Below, piece after piece: positions 1-5,312 of a stretch of DNA of 5,312 nt. Each line of letters begins with the position of its first letter. Position 1 is the first letter of the stretch. A program made the translations under genes and the position numbers. This DNA is from JACDAN01 sp046714355 (GTDB taxonomy: Bacteria > Actinomycetota > Thermoleophilia > Gaiellales > Gaiellaceae). A model generated the notes under the pieces. That model was given only the letters and a program-made list of their open reading frames with translations. It had not been told where the DNA came from and did no database searches. The stretch spans positions 1 through 5,312 of the forward strand of contig JBKKAR010000195.1 in NCBI GenBank assembly GCA_046714355.1, in the 5' to 3' direction.

Positions 1-215
1 ACATCACCGTTGGCGTTGAGCGTGCCGGTGTAGTTCGTCGGCGTCGTCCCGTCCGATTGGAAGGTGTCGCAGGGGTTGTTCGCGAGGTAGATGTCGGCGC
101 CGGTCCCCCGCTCGTTCGTTACCGCTCGGAGGGCGTCGAGCCCGCGGTTGCCCGGATGGCCGTAGTTGTTCGAGCCGCAGGAGATGAACGCCGACTCGGG
201 TGCGAGAGCCGTGAC
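1..215 (-). CDS. ComEC-like metallo-beta-lactamase-fold protein, internal/C-terminal fragment
   Basis: Read on the minus strand from about 215 down to the left edge, an open frame (codons ending at coordinates such as 185, 188 and 191) gives about 71 residues. It contains ALAPESAFISCGSNNYGHPG, then a segment with GADIYLANNPCD and TNYTGTLNANGDV. The pattern 'PE.A.IS.G.NNYGHP', then a variable helix and a strand of the form 'GA.IY', is typical of the C-terminal part of ComEC/Rec2-like MBL-fold hydrolases, many of them secreted. The catalytic HxHxDH part lies N-terminal to this and is absent. No start codon belongs to the fragment. Right of about 215 the frame stays open but becomes Arg-rich and meaningless, exactly where the plus-strand MFS homology begins. 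The gene continues beyond the left edge, probably only for a short C-terminal stretch. The family is recognised by motif only, and the function is not established. Confidence 0.6.
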
Positions 216-218
216 GTT
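212..218. other. Breakpoint joining two truncated genes head to head
   Basis: MBL-fold homology on the minus strand is recognisable up to the VTALAPE segment (V at 213-215). The next minus-strand residue is Asn and then Arg-rich nonsense. MFS homology on the plus strand starts with RYVFLGDALT (R at 215-217), directly after an in-frame TGA at 212-214. Both proteins therefore lose their N-terminal parts at the same few bases. I see no transposase, inverted repeat or target-site duplication at the join. Confidence 0.6.
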
Positions 219-250
219 ACGTCTTCCTCGGCGATGCCCTGACCTGCGTC

Positions 251-892
251 GTGTTCGGGATCATCGCGCTCGTCGCCTTGCCGGAAGGCGTACGGGTGCG
301 GCGCGGCGACGAGCGGCGCGGCGAGGCGATCCGGACGATCTTCCGCGATCGCGCCTTTGTTTTCTTCCTCGTCTCCTCCGTACTTGGCGCCTTCGTCTAC
401 TTCCAGTCGCAGTCGACTTTTCCGCTCCACGTTCGCGAGAGTGGGCTCTCCGATTCGGACTACGGCCTGCTGATCTCGCTCAACGGCCTCGCCATCGTTC
501 TGTTCGAACTGCCCCTCGTTGCCATCAGCCAGCGCTTCCCGGCCCGCCCCGTGCTGGTGGTCGGCTCGGTTCTGGTGGGCCTGGGGTTCGCACTGAACGC
601 GGTCGCCGACGAGCGGCCCGAGCTCGCGCTGACCGTCTTGATCTGGACGCTTGGGGAGATCATCTACGCGCCCGTCGCCTCGGCGTACGTCGCCGACATC
701 GCGCCGGAGCACCTTCGTGGCCGCTACCAGGGAGCCTGGGGCTTCACCTGGGGGCTCGCGTTCATGCTGGGACCCGGGATCGGCGCAGCGGTCTTCGCCT
801 GGAGCGCCGACGCGCTCTGGCTCGGCTGCGGCGTGCTCGGAGTGGTCGCTGCCGCACTCCTCCTCGTCGGGGGTTCACAATCGCGTCGATGA
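251..892 (+). CDS. MFS transporter (DHA1/MdtH-like), C-terminal half only, 5'-truncated
   Basis: This is the C-terminal half of a 12-TM major facilitator, a proton-coupled exporter family of the inner membrane. From the first usable start, GTG at 251, there are 213 residues. The frame is open back to 215 (in-frame TGA at 212-214), and the extra codons read RYVFLGDALTCV, which continues TM6, so the homology is longer than the callable ORF. Visible segments by residue from 251 are: end of TM6 (1-11), a charged central loop (14-34), TM7 (35-60), TM8 (71-93), TM9 (98-118), TM10 (125-147), TM11 (163-183) and TM12 (187-207). The AYVADIAPEHLRGRYQGAWG stretch (145-164) is characteristic of MdtH/tetracycline-type DHA1 carriers. 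TM1-5 and the N-terminal motif A are missing, so the product is unlikely to transport and this is probably a pseudogene or an artefact of the join. Its stop overlaps the next gene's start. Confidence 0.85.
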   Translation: MFGIIALVALPEGVRVRRGDERRGEAIRTIFRDRAFVFFLVSSVLGAFVYFQSQSTFPLHVRESGLSDSDYGLLISLNGLAIVLFELPLVAISQRFPARPVLVVGSVLVGLGFALNAVADERPELALTVLIWTLGEIIYAPVASAYVADIAPEHLRGRYQGAWGFTWGLAFMLGPGIGAAVFAWSADALWLGCGVLGVVAAALLLVGGSQSRR

Positions 893-2574
893 GGCTCGCC
901 GCTTCCGCCGCAGTGCTCGTGACCCTCCTCGGTCTTTGTGCCGCGGGCGCGACAACGTTCCAGCGCCACACGGGCCAGCGCACGATCCTCGACAGCAACG
1001 GCGACAACCGCCTGGAGTACGCGGCAGGAGAAGCGCGGGTCACGCGCACAGACCTCGGCGCATCACCGGCCGCCCGGTCTCGCACCCTGCTCGCCTTCGC
1101 CCACCTCGCGGACACGCAGATGGTCGACGAAGAATCTCCGGGGCGGGTCGAGATGGTCGACTTCCTCGGAGGCGATCCGTTCAGTTCCTCGTATCGGCCG
1201 CAGGAGGGACTGATGCCGTTCGTCCTCAACGAGGAGGTCCGTGCGGTGCGCTCGCTGAAGGGCGGCCCGGTGACCGGCGCGCCGATCCGGCTCGTCATGA
1301 CCGGCGGGGACAACGTCGACAACTCGCAGTTGAACGAGACGCGCTGGTTCATCGACGTGATGGACGGCGGCCGCCTCGTCAACCCCGACTCTGGCCGCCG
1401 AGGCACCTGTGCGCTGAAGAAGCCGCCGCTCTACGACGGGATGCGAGGCGGCGGTCGCTTCTACGAGCCGAACGGGCGCGGCGACGGGCCTGGTTATTCG
1501 ACCTCCATGACCGCGAACCGCCGCGCCGCCGGGCGCTCGGTAGCCAGCCGCGACTACCCCGGTCTCTACGAACAGATGAACCGGGCGTTCCGGCCGGTCG
1601 GCCTGGGCCGGACACCCTGGTACTCGGTGTTCGGGAACCACGACGGGCTCGTCCAGGGCAACTTCGCGCAGAACGAGCTCTTTGACAAGGTGGTCGTCAG
1701 TTGCCGGAAGGTGACGAAGTACTCGCCGGCAGCTCTGGCCCGGATCCGCCCCATGCTGGAGGGCGGGGTCACGCCGGCCGAGCGGGACGAGATCATCCGG
1801 ATCACTTTCGGGGACTACCTCGACACCTGGGGATTCCCGAAGGAGGCGAAGGGCCGGTACAGGACGGTTCCGAGCGACCCGGCCCGCCGGTTCCTCCGCA
1901 AGCAGGCGTGGATCCGCGAGCACTTCACGACCCGCGGCCGCCCGCGAGGGCACGGCTTCACGCAGGCAAGCCTCACGAGCGGCGAGGGCTACTACTCGTT
2001 CAGCCCGGCTGCCGGTGTCCGCTTCGTCGTCGTGGACACTGTCGCCGACACCTCGAGCAGCGGAAACATGGACGAGGCTCAGTACCGCTGGCTCGACGCC
2101 GAGCTGACGGCGGCCGAAGTTCGCCGCGAGCTCGTTCTCGTCTTCGGGCACCACTCCCTCCGGACGATGACCGCGGCGGGCTCCGCGGTGCGCCTGGGCC
2201 CGGACGTCGAGGCCGTGTTCCTACGCCACCCGGGAGTGATTGCCTACGTGGCCGGCCACGAGCACCGGAACCGCATCGAGCCGCACAAGCGCTTCTGGGA
2301 GATCGTGACGTCGTCCCATCTGGAGTGGCCCCAGCAGTCCCGCGTACTCGAGCTGGCGGAGCTCTCGAACGGCGCCCTCGCCATCTATACGACGGCCATC
2401 GACCACTCGGCGCCGCCTCGTCCGGCGGCGAAGGGCGCTCAACGCCTGGCCTCGATCGCGCGGGAGCTCTCGCTCAACGAGCCGCAGGCGGAGAACGGCG
2501 AGGACGGCTCGGCCGACCGCCGGGGCGACCCCGGCGACCGCAACGCCGCACTGATCGTCCCGAAGCCCTACTAG
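889..2574 (+). CDS. Exported calcineurin-like metallophosphoesterase, PPA1498 (TIGR03767)-like
   Basis: This is a 561-residue secreted phosphoesterase of the dinuclear metal (PF00149-type) fold; its substrate is unknown. The start is ATG 889, since it is followed at once by a Sec-type signal peptide (residues 1 to about 20, hydrophobic core AAVLVTLLGL). It also overlaps the upstream MFS stop as ATGA. The frame is open further upstream, but that part is antisense/out-of-frame noise across the MFS gene. Metal-site motifs in order are LADTQ (D75, Q77), GGDNVDN (D141, D144, N145), GNHDG (N250, H251, D252), FGHHS (H421, H422) and GHEH (H457, H459). The long inserts between motifs and the ending 'DRNAALIVPKP' fit the actinobacterial PPA1498 family as I recall it. 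Family members often carry a Tat signal, but no twin arginine is visible at this N-terminus. The mature part has only two cysteines (C174, C272), compatible with a disulfide. An acidic, low-complexity linker lies at about 533-551. The stop shares CTAG with the convergent ATPase gene. Confidence 0.88.
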   Translation: MRLAASAAVLVTLLGLCAAGATTFQRHTGQRTILDSNGDNRLEYAAGEARVTRTDLGASPAARSRTLLAFAHLADTQMVDEESPGRVEMVDFLGGDPFSSSYRPQEGLMPFVLNEEVRAVRSLKGGPVTGAPIRLVMTGGDNVDNSQLNETRWFIDVMDGGRLVNPDSGRRGTCALKKPPLYDGMRGGGRFYEPNGRGDGPGYSTSMTANRRAAGRSVASRDYPGLYEQMNRAFRPVGLGRTPWYSVFGNHDGLVQGNFAQNELFDKVVVSCRKVTKYSPAALARIRPMLEGGVTPAERDEIIRITFGDYLDTWGFPKEAKGRYRTVPSDPARRFLRKQAWIREHFTTRGRPRGHGFTQASLTSGEGYYSFSPAAGVRFVVVDTVADTSSSGNMDEAQYRWLDAELTAAEVRRELVLVFGHHSLRTMTAAGSAVRLGPDVEAVFLRHPGVIAYVAGHEHRNRIEPHKRFWEIVTSSHLEWPQQSRVLELAELSNGALAIYTTAIDHSAPPRPAAKGAQRLASIARELSLNEPQAENGEDGSADRRGDPGDRNAALIVPKPY

Positions 2575-3596
2575 GAGGCGCGGCGCCGGAACCAGCGCGG
2601 CTTGCCGCCCGGCAGTTCCGCGCCTTCGCCGAGCGCGGTCGCCGCCGAGACGACGTCCTCGCTCGTCAGCGTCGTCAATTCCTCCGCGCCGAGCTCCTCG
2701 AGGCTGCGCCCGGACAGGCCGGCGAGCCGCAGCGCCTGGGCGTTCAGCGCCTGCTCGAAGATCGTTCGGGCGTAGCGAGCGTTTCCGAAGCCTTCGCCGC
2801 GTTGCGCTCCGTCGAAAATCCCACGCAGAGCCTCTCCCGCACCGTCCGTGAGCTCGTACGCGTAGTCGCCCGCGAACTTGTCCGTGATCGCGAGCAGCTC
2901 GTCGGTCGGGTAGTCGGGAAACGAGATCTCGCGCGAGAAGCGCGAGCGCAATCCCGGGTTCGAGTCGAGGAAGCGCGCCATGGGCCGCGGGTAGCCGGCC
3001 ACGATCACGATCAGCCGGTGGCGGTAGTCCTCCATGCGCTTGAGGAGCGTCTCGATCGCCTCCGGCCCGAAGTCGTGGTACGCCGCCTCCGGCGTGAGCG
3101 CGTAGGCCTCGTCGATGAAGAGGACGCCGTCGAGCGCTCGCCGGATGACGCGCTCGGTCTTGAGCGCCGTCGTCCCGACGTACTGGCCGACGAGACCGCT
3201 CCGGTCGACCTCCACGAGATGCCCGCGCCGCAGGAGCCCCATCGCTCGATACATCTGGGCGAGCAGACGAGCGACGGTCGTCTTCCCCGTCCCGGGATTC
3301 CCGAGGAAGACGAGGTGCTGGCTCGTCGCCACCTCGGGCAGGTCGTGCTCCTGGCGCCTCGCCTGAACCTGAAGGAAAGCCACGAGCGCGCGGACCTGCT
3401 CCTTGACCGTCTCCAGTCCGACGAGGGCGTCTAGCTCGGCCTGGAGCTCCTCGAGCGACCGCGCGGGCTCGGGCTTGTTGAGGCCGAGCTGCTCCGCGAC
3501 CCAGTCGATCGGCGTCTCGCGCCCCGCCGTTTGGCGCAGGCGCTGCGCCAGCTCCCTGACGTTCTCGGCCAGCTCTTCGCGTACGTCTCGTGGCAT
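2571..3596 (-). CDS. AAA+ ATPase, CbbX/CfxQ-SpoVK family
   Basis: This 341-residue cytoplasmic AAA+ protein resembles CbbX (red-type Rubisco activase) and SpoVK. Visible parts are: a charged helical N-terminal region (1-57); Walker A GNPGTGKT (99-106, K105); a candidate pore-loop segment GLVGQYVG (134-141); Walker B VLFIDEA (158-164, D162 and E163); sensor-1 region VIVAGY (197-202); arginine-finger region SNPGLRSRF (212-220, R217/R219); and sensor-2 GNAR (271-274, R274). All the catalytic residues expected of an active ATPase are present. It is slightly longer than CbbX because of the N-terminal region and a basic PRWFRRR tail. It lacks the long TPR domain of EccA-type members. No Rubisco, sporulation or type VII secretion gene lies nearby, so neither the cbbX nor the spoVK role can be assigned. 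ATG at 3594-3596 is the likely start, although only a weak, distant GAGGGG precedes it. It is divergent from the marR gene. Confidence 0.93.
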   Translation of the reverse strand: MPRDVREELAENVRELAQRLRQTAGRETPIDWVAEQLGLNKPEPARSLEELQAELDALVGLETVKEQVRALVAFLQVQARRQEHDLPEVATSQHLVFLGNPGTGKTTVARLLAQMYRAMGLLRRGHLVEVDRSGLVGQYVGTTALKTERVIRRALDGVLFIDEAYALTPEAAYHDFGPEAIETLLKRMEDYRHRLIVIVAGYPRPMARFLDSNPGLRSRFSREISFPDYPTDELLAITDKFAGDYAYELTDGAGEALRGIFDGAQRGEGFGNARYARTIFEQALNAQALRLAGLSGRSLEELGAEELTTLTSEDVVSAATALGEGAELPGGKPRWFRRRAS

Positions 3597-3614
3597 CGCA
3601 GCCGGAGGTTACCC

Positions 3615-3626
3615 CTCGGCTCCGAG
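3615..3626. repeat. Short inverted repeat CTCGG-ct-CCGAG
   Basis: The arms are perfect at 5 bp with a 2-bp centre. It lies between the AAA+ start and the marR promoter-like element, and could be a minor protein-binding site or an RNA hairpin in the ATPase leader. Such a short GC-rich repeat is easily produced by chance here. Confidence 0.25.
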
Positions 3627-3638
3627 CGGGAAACGACG

Positions 3639-3644
3639 GATAAT
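3639..3644 (+). promoter_or_regulatory. Putative -10 element (GATAAT) for the marR-MFS operon
   Basis: GATAAT matches five of six bases of the sigma-70-type -10 consensus and stands out in this GC-rich sequence. A -35 hexamer at 16-18 bp upstream is not convincing. Transcription from it would begin inside the inverted repeat at 3646-3660, about 10-15 nt before the proposed TTG start, giving a very short leader. Confidence 0.4.
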
Positions 3645-3645
3645 T

Positions 3646-3660
3646 GTTAACCTGGTTAAC
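3646..3660. promoter_or_regulatory. Candidate MarR operator: perfect inverted repeat GTTAACC-T-GGTTAAC
   Basis: Two perfect 7-bp arms flank a single central T. Each arm carries GTTAAC, itself a palindrome. The site is AT-rich in a GC-rich background and lies just downstream of the -10-like element and just upstream of a MarR-family gene. MarR dimers typically bind 15-20 bp palindromes that overlap their own promoter, so autoregulation is the natural reading. The centre is about 57 bp from the divergent ATPase start, so that gene could be affected too. Confidence 0.75.
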
Positions 3661-3663
3661 GAC

Positions 3664-4110
3664 TTGGCTTCCACACCGACACAAGGCCTGAACCAAACCG
3701 AGGTCGCGAACCGCCTCCGGCCGGCCTTGCTCAGGCTCGCGCGCGAGCTGCGCCGCGAGAGCCACGCGCTCGGCGTGACGGGCGGCCAGGTGACGCTCCT
3801 GATCCAGATCCGGCGGCATCCCGGCATGGGCGTCAACGACCTCGCGACCAGCGAGCGGATGTCTCCGGCGGCGATGTCCGGCCACGTCGACCGGCTCGAG
3901 AAGGCAGGTCTCGTGACGCGCACGCCGCACGAAACAGACCGCCGCCGTCAGGTGCTCTCGCTGACCAACGAGGCCGAGCGGGTCCTCCGGTCGGTCAAAT
4001 CGCGCCGGACCGCCTGGCTCGCCGCACGGCTCGAGCGCCTCGAACCCGACGAGCTGGAGGCGCTCGACGGCGCCGTCGAGCCGCTCATGCAACTACTGGA
4101 GAACGGATGA
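3664..4110 (+). CDS. MarR-family transcriptional regulator
   Basis: This is a 148-residue winged-helix repressor of the MarR family, a homodimer that usually releases DNA on binding a small aromatic ligand or on oxidation. The wHTH spans about residues 56-101: helix GVNDLATSE, recognition helix MSPAAMSGHVDRLEKAGLV, and a wing with DRRRQVLSLT (92-101), the family's DxRxxxxxLT signature. Flanking helices (about 11-50 and 103-146) would form the dimer interface. There is no cysteine, so thiol-based OhrR-type sensing is unlikely. The frame is open far upstream into the ATPase gene, but the only ATG/GTG/TTG between 3597 and 3666 is TTG 3664, which gives a normal family length. No Shine-Dalgarno is seen at this start, which fits a short or leaderless mRNA. 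The stop overlaps the MFS start as ATGA, so the two are translationally coupled. The start choice is the main uncertainty. Confidence 0.9.
   Translation: MASTPTQGLNQTEVANRLRPALLRLARELRRESHALGVTGGQVTLLIQIRRHPGMGVNDLATSERMSPAAMSGHVDRLEKAGLVTRTPHETDRRRQVLSLTNEAERVLRSVKSRRTAWLAARLERLEPDELEALDGAVEPLMQLLENG
4098..4103 (+). promoter_or_regulatory. Ribosome binding site (GGAGAA) for the MFS exporter
   Basis: GGAG ends five bases before ATG 4107, inside the last codons of marR. It supports ATG 4107 as the exporter start and coupled translation with the repressor. Confidence 0.75.
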
Positions 4111-5312
4111 CGACCGCGTTCCGCCGAACGTTCGCCAGCCTTCGGAAGCACCGAAACTACCGCCTCTTCTTCTCGGGCCAGGTCGTCTCGCTCGTCGGTA
4201 CCTGGATGCAGAACATCGCGCTCGCCTGGTACGTCGTCGAGCTCACGCACTCGCCGGTCGCGGTCGGGTTCCTCGCGTTCTGCCGCTTTGCGCCGTTCAC
4301 CGTCTTCGGGCTGATTTCCGGTGTCGTCGCCGACCGGTTCGACAACCGCCGCCTCGTAATGCTCACGCAGAGCGCCTCGATGGTCGTCGCCGTCGCCCTG
4401 ACGGTGCTTGCGTTCTCCGGCGCGGAGATCGTCTGGCTTGCGTACGCCCTCGCCGCCGCATCGGGGACGGCGCTTGTGTTCGACGCTCCGGGCCGGCACG
4501 CGCTCACGTTCCAGATGGTGGGTCGGGACGAGCTGCCGAACGCCATCGCCCTGAACGCGAGCCTCTTCAACGGCGCGCGCGTGATCGGACCCGCGGCGGC
4601 CGGCGTGATCATCGCCGCGTTCGGCGTCGGCGTCTGCTTCGCGATCAACGCGGTCAGCTTCCTGGCGGTGCTCACGAGCCTCTGGCTGATGCGAGACAGC
4701 GAGCTCGTAAAGCTCGACCGGCCAAAGGAGCACCTGTCCGTGCTCAAGAGCGTCCGGGAGGGCCTCTCCTATGCACGCCATTCTCCGCGCGTCCGCCTCG
4801 TCCTGGCGATGACGACGGTCGTGAGCACCGTGGGCTTCAACTTCCACGTGCTCGTCCCCGTGCTCGCATCGGAGACGCTGGACGCCGGCCCGCGCACCTT
4901 CGGGATCCTGTCCGCGAGCTTCGGCGCCGGCGCGCTGGTCGGAGCCTTGCTCGCCGCCATGCTCGGGCGGGCGAGCTGGAAGGCGCTCCTGGCCGGTGTC
5001 GGCGGGTTCAGCCTCGCGCTCCTCGCCCTTGCCCCGCTCCAAACCGTCCTCGCCTGCGCGCTCCTGCTCTTCGTCGTCGGCGTCTGTTTCACGATGTGGA
5101 CGGCGAACAGCCAGACGCTGCTCCAGCTGGCCGCGCCCGACCACCTCCGCGGCCGTGTTCTCAGCCTGTACCTCTTCGCCTTCGCCGGGCTCGCGCCGCT
5201 CGGCGGCCTCTTCGCCGGCGTGTTGTCCGAGGTCGGGGGGACACAGCTCGCATTCCTGGTCGCCGGCGGCACGGGTTTGCTGATGACCGTGCTCGCGTTC
5301 CGCGAGGTGCGG
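4107..5312 (+). CDS. MFS exporter, MFS_3/EntS-like, 3' end beyond window
   Basis: There are 402 codons with no stop before the right edge. Family proteins are usually about 400-430 residues, so nearly the whole protein is present. The start is ATG 4107, with GGAG five bases upstream and an ATGA overlap with the marR stop. The N-terminal pattern 'LRKHRNYRLFFSGQVVSLVGTWMQNIALAW' (split here: LRKHRNYRLFF at 12-22, SGQVVSLVGTWMQ at 23-35) is typical of MFS_3 (PF05977) carriers such as EntS. Motif A appears as GVVADRFDNRR (72-82, D76 and R77). A second-half counterpart, APDHLRGRVLSLY, is at 343-355. Roughly twelve hydrophobic segments are visible, with a charged central loop at about 195-230. MFS_3 members export siderophores, macrolides and other drugs by proton antiport. 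The coupled MarR gene suggests ligand-induced efflux, but the substrate cannot be read from sequence. Confidence 0.92.
   Translation, partial: MTTAFRRTFASLRKHRNYRLFFSGQVVSLVGTWMQNIALAWYVVELTHSPVAVGFLAFCRFAPFTVFGLISGVVADRFDNRRLVMLTQSASMVVAVALTVLAFSGAEIVWLAYALAAASGTALVFDAPGRHALTFQMVGRDELPNAIALNASLFNGARVIGPAAAGVIIAAFGVGVCFAINAVSFLAVLTSLWLMRDSELVKLDRPKEHLSVLKSVREGLSYARHSPRVRLVLAMTTVVSTVGFNFHVLVPVLASETLDAGPRTFGILSASFGAGALVGALLAAMLGRASWKALLAGVGGFSLALLALAPLQTVLACALLLFVVGVCFTMWTANSQTLLQLAAPDHLRGRVLSLYLFAFAGLAPLGGLFAGVLSEVGGTQLAFLVAGGTGLLMTVLAFREVR

Larger units (their letters stand above)
3597..3663. promoter_or_regulatory. Divergent regulatory region between AAA+ ATPase and marR
   Basis: This 67-bp spacer is the only true intergenic region in the window and must hold the promoters of both flanking genes. 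It is GC-rich on the ATPase side and has a sharply AT-rich island at about 3639-3650, next to the inverted repeat. A perfect GGAGGT stands at 3604-3609 on the plus strand, but no start codon follows within normal spacing, so it is probably chance. On the minus strand no strong -35/-10 pair was found for the ATPase gene. Confidence 0.6.

Noticed and set aside
57..242. Small plus-strand open frame at the left end
   Set aside because: It is antisense to the MBL-fold fragment, crosses the breakpoint and has no domain or Shine-Dalgarno.
166..888. Long upstream extension of the phosphoesterase frame (to 802 residues)
   Set aside because: It is Arg/Pro-rich nonsense out of frame over the MFS transporter and the breakpoint. 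A proper signal peptide starts at ATG 889.
889..951. Possible lipoprotein signal on the phosphoesterase (C17)
   Set aside because: The residue before the cysteine is Leu (LLGLC), not Gly/Ala/Ser, so this is not a lipobox. C17 lies in the hydrophobic core.
889..951. Twin-arginine (Tat) signal on the phosphoesterase
   Set aside because: Only a single Arg (R2) precedes the hydrophobic core. No RR pair is present, although family members often have one.
1063..2154. 363-residue minus-strand open frame opposite the phosphoesterase
   Set aside because: It is an antisense shadow; every metal-binding motif is in the plus frame.
3403..3663. Upstream extension of the MarR frame into the ATPase gene
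   Set aside because: It would overlap antisense to the well-conserved AAA+ N-terminus, has Ser/Arg-rich composition and gives an overlong MarR. The palindrome and promoter-like element also fall inside it.
2221..4092. 623-residue minus-strand open frame
   Set aside because: It runs through three real genes in other frames, is rich in Arg/Gly/Pro and has no recognisable domain. It is a typical high-GC shadow frame.
3948..5144. 398-residue minus-strand open frame opposite the MFS exporter
   Set aside because: It is Glu/Arg/Asp-rich antisense of a hydrophobic transporter with no domain pattern. The plus frame has clear MFS motifs.

Overview
The window is strongly GC-rich, with codons ending mostly in G or C. 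The gene families point to a high-GC actinobacterium, perhaps a Thermoleophilia-like soil lineage. This is an inference: there is no rRNA or other marker gene here. Coding density is very high. The only real intergenic gap is about 67 bp, and no stretch over 300 bases lacks a gene. I see no tRNA, rRNA, CRISPR array, insertion sequence or prophage gene.

Left end (1-892). Two gene fragments meet head to head at about position 215. On the minus strand, running off the left edge, is the C-terminal part of a ComEC-like metallo-beta-lactamase-fold protein (SCGSNNYGHPG motif). On the plus strand is an MFS drug-efflux-type transporter that begins abruptly inside TM6 and lacks its whole N-terminal half. 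Both homologies stop within a few bases of each other, so this is either a real rearrangement breakpoint or an assembly chimera.

Middle (889-3596). The MFS remnant overlaps, by ATGA, an exported 561-residue calcineurin-like metallophosphoesterase that resembles the actinobacterial PPA1498 / TIGR03767 family. It converges on a minus-strand CbbX/SpoVK-type AAA+ ATPase. The two stop codons are both TAG and share one palindromic CTAG tetramer.

Right end (3597-5312). A short divergent region contains an AT-rich promoter-like element and a perfect 7-1-7 inverted repeat (GTTAACC-T-GGTTAAC), a good candidate MarR operator. It is followed by a MarR-family repressor gene, probably with a TTG start. 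That gene overlaps by ATGA a second MFS exporter (MFS_3/EntS-like), which runs off the right edge almost complete. This is a classic self-regulated repressor-efflux operon. The operator lies between the repressor and the divergent AAA+ gene, so it could also affect the ATPase.

I found no convincing new multi-gene system. The points most worth checking are the breakpoint at about 215 and the operator between the AAA+ gene and the marR-MFS operon.
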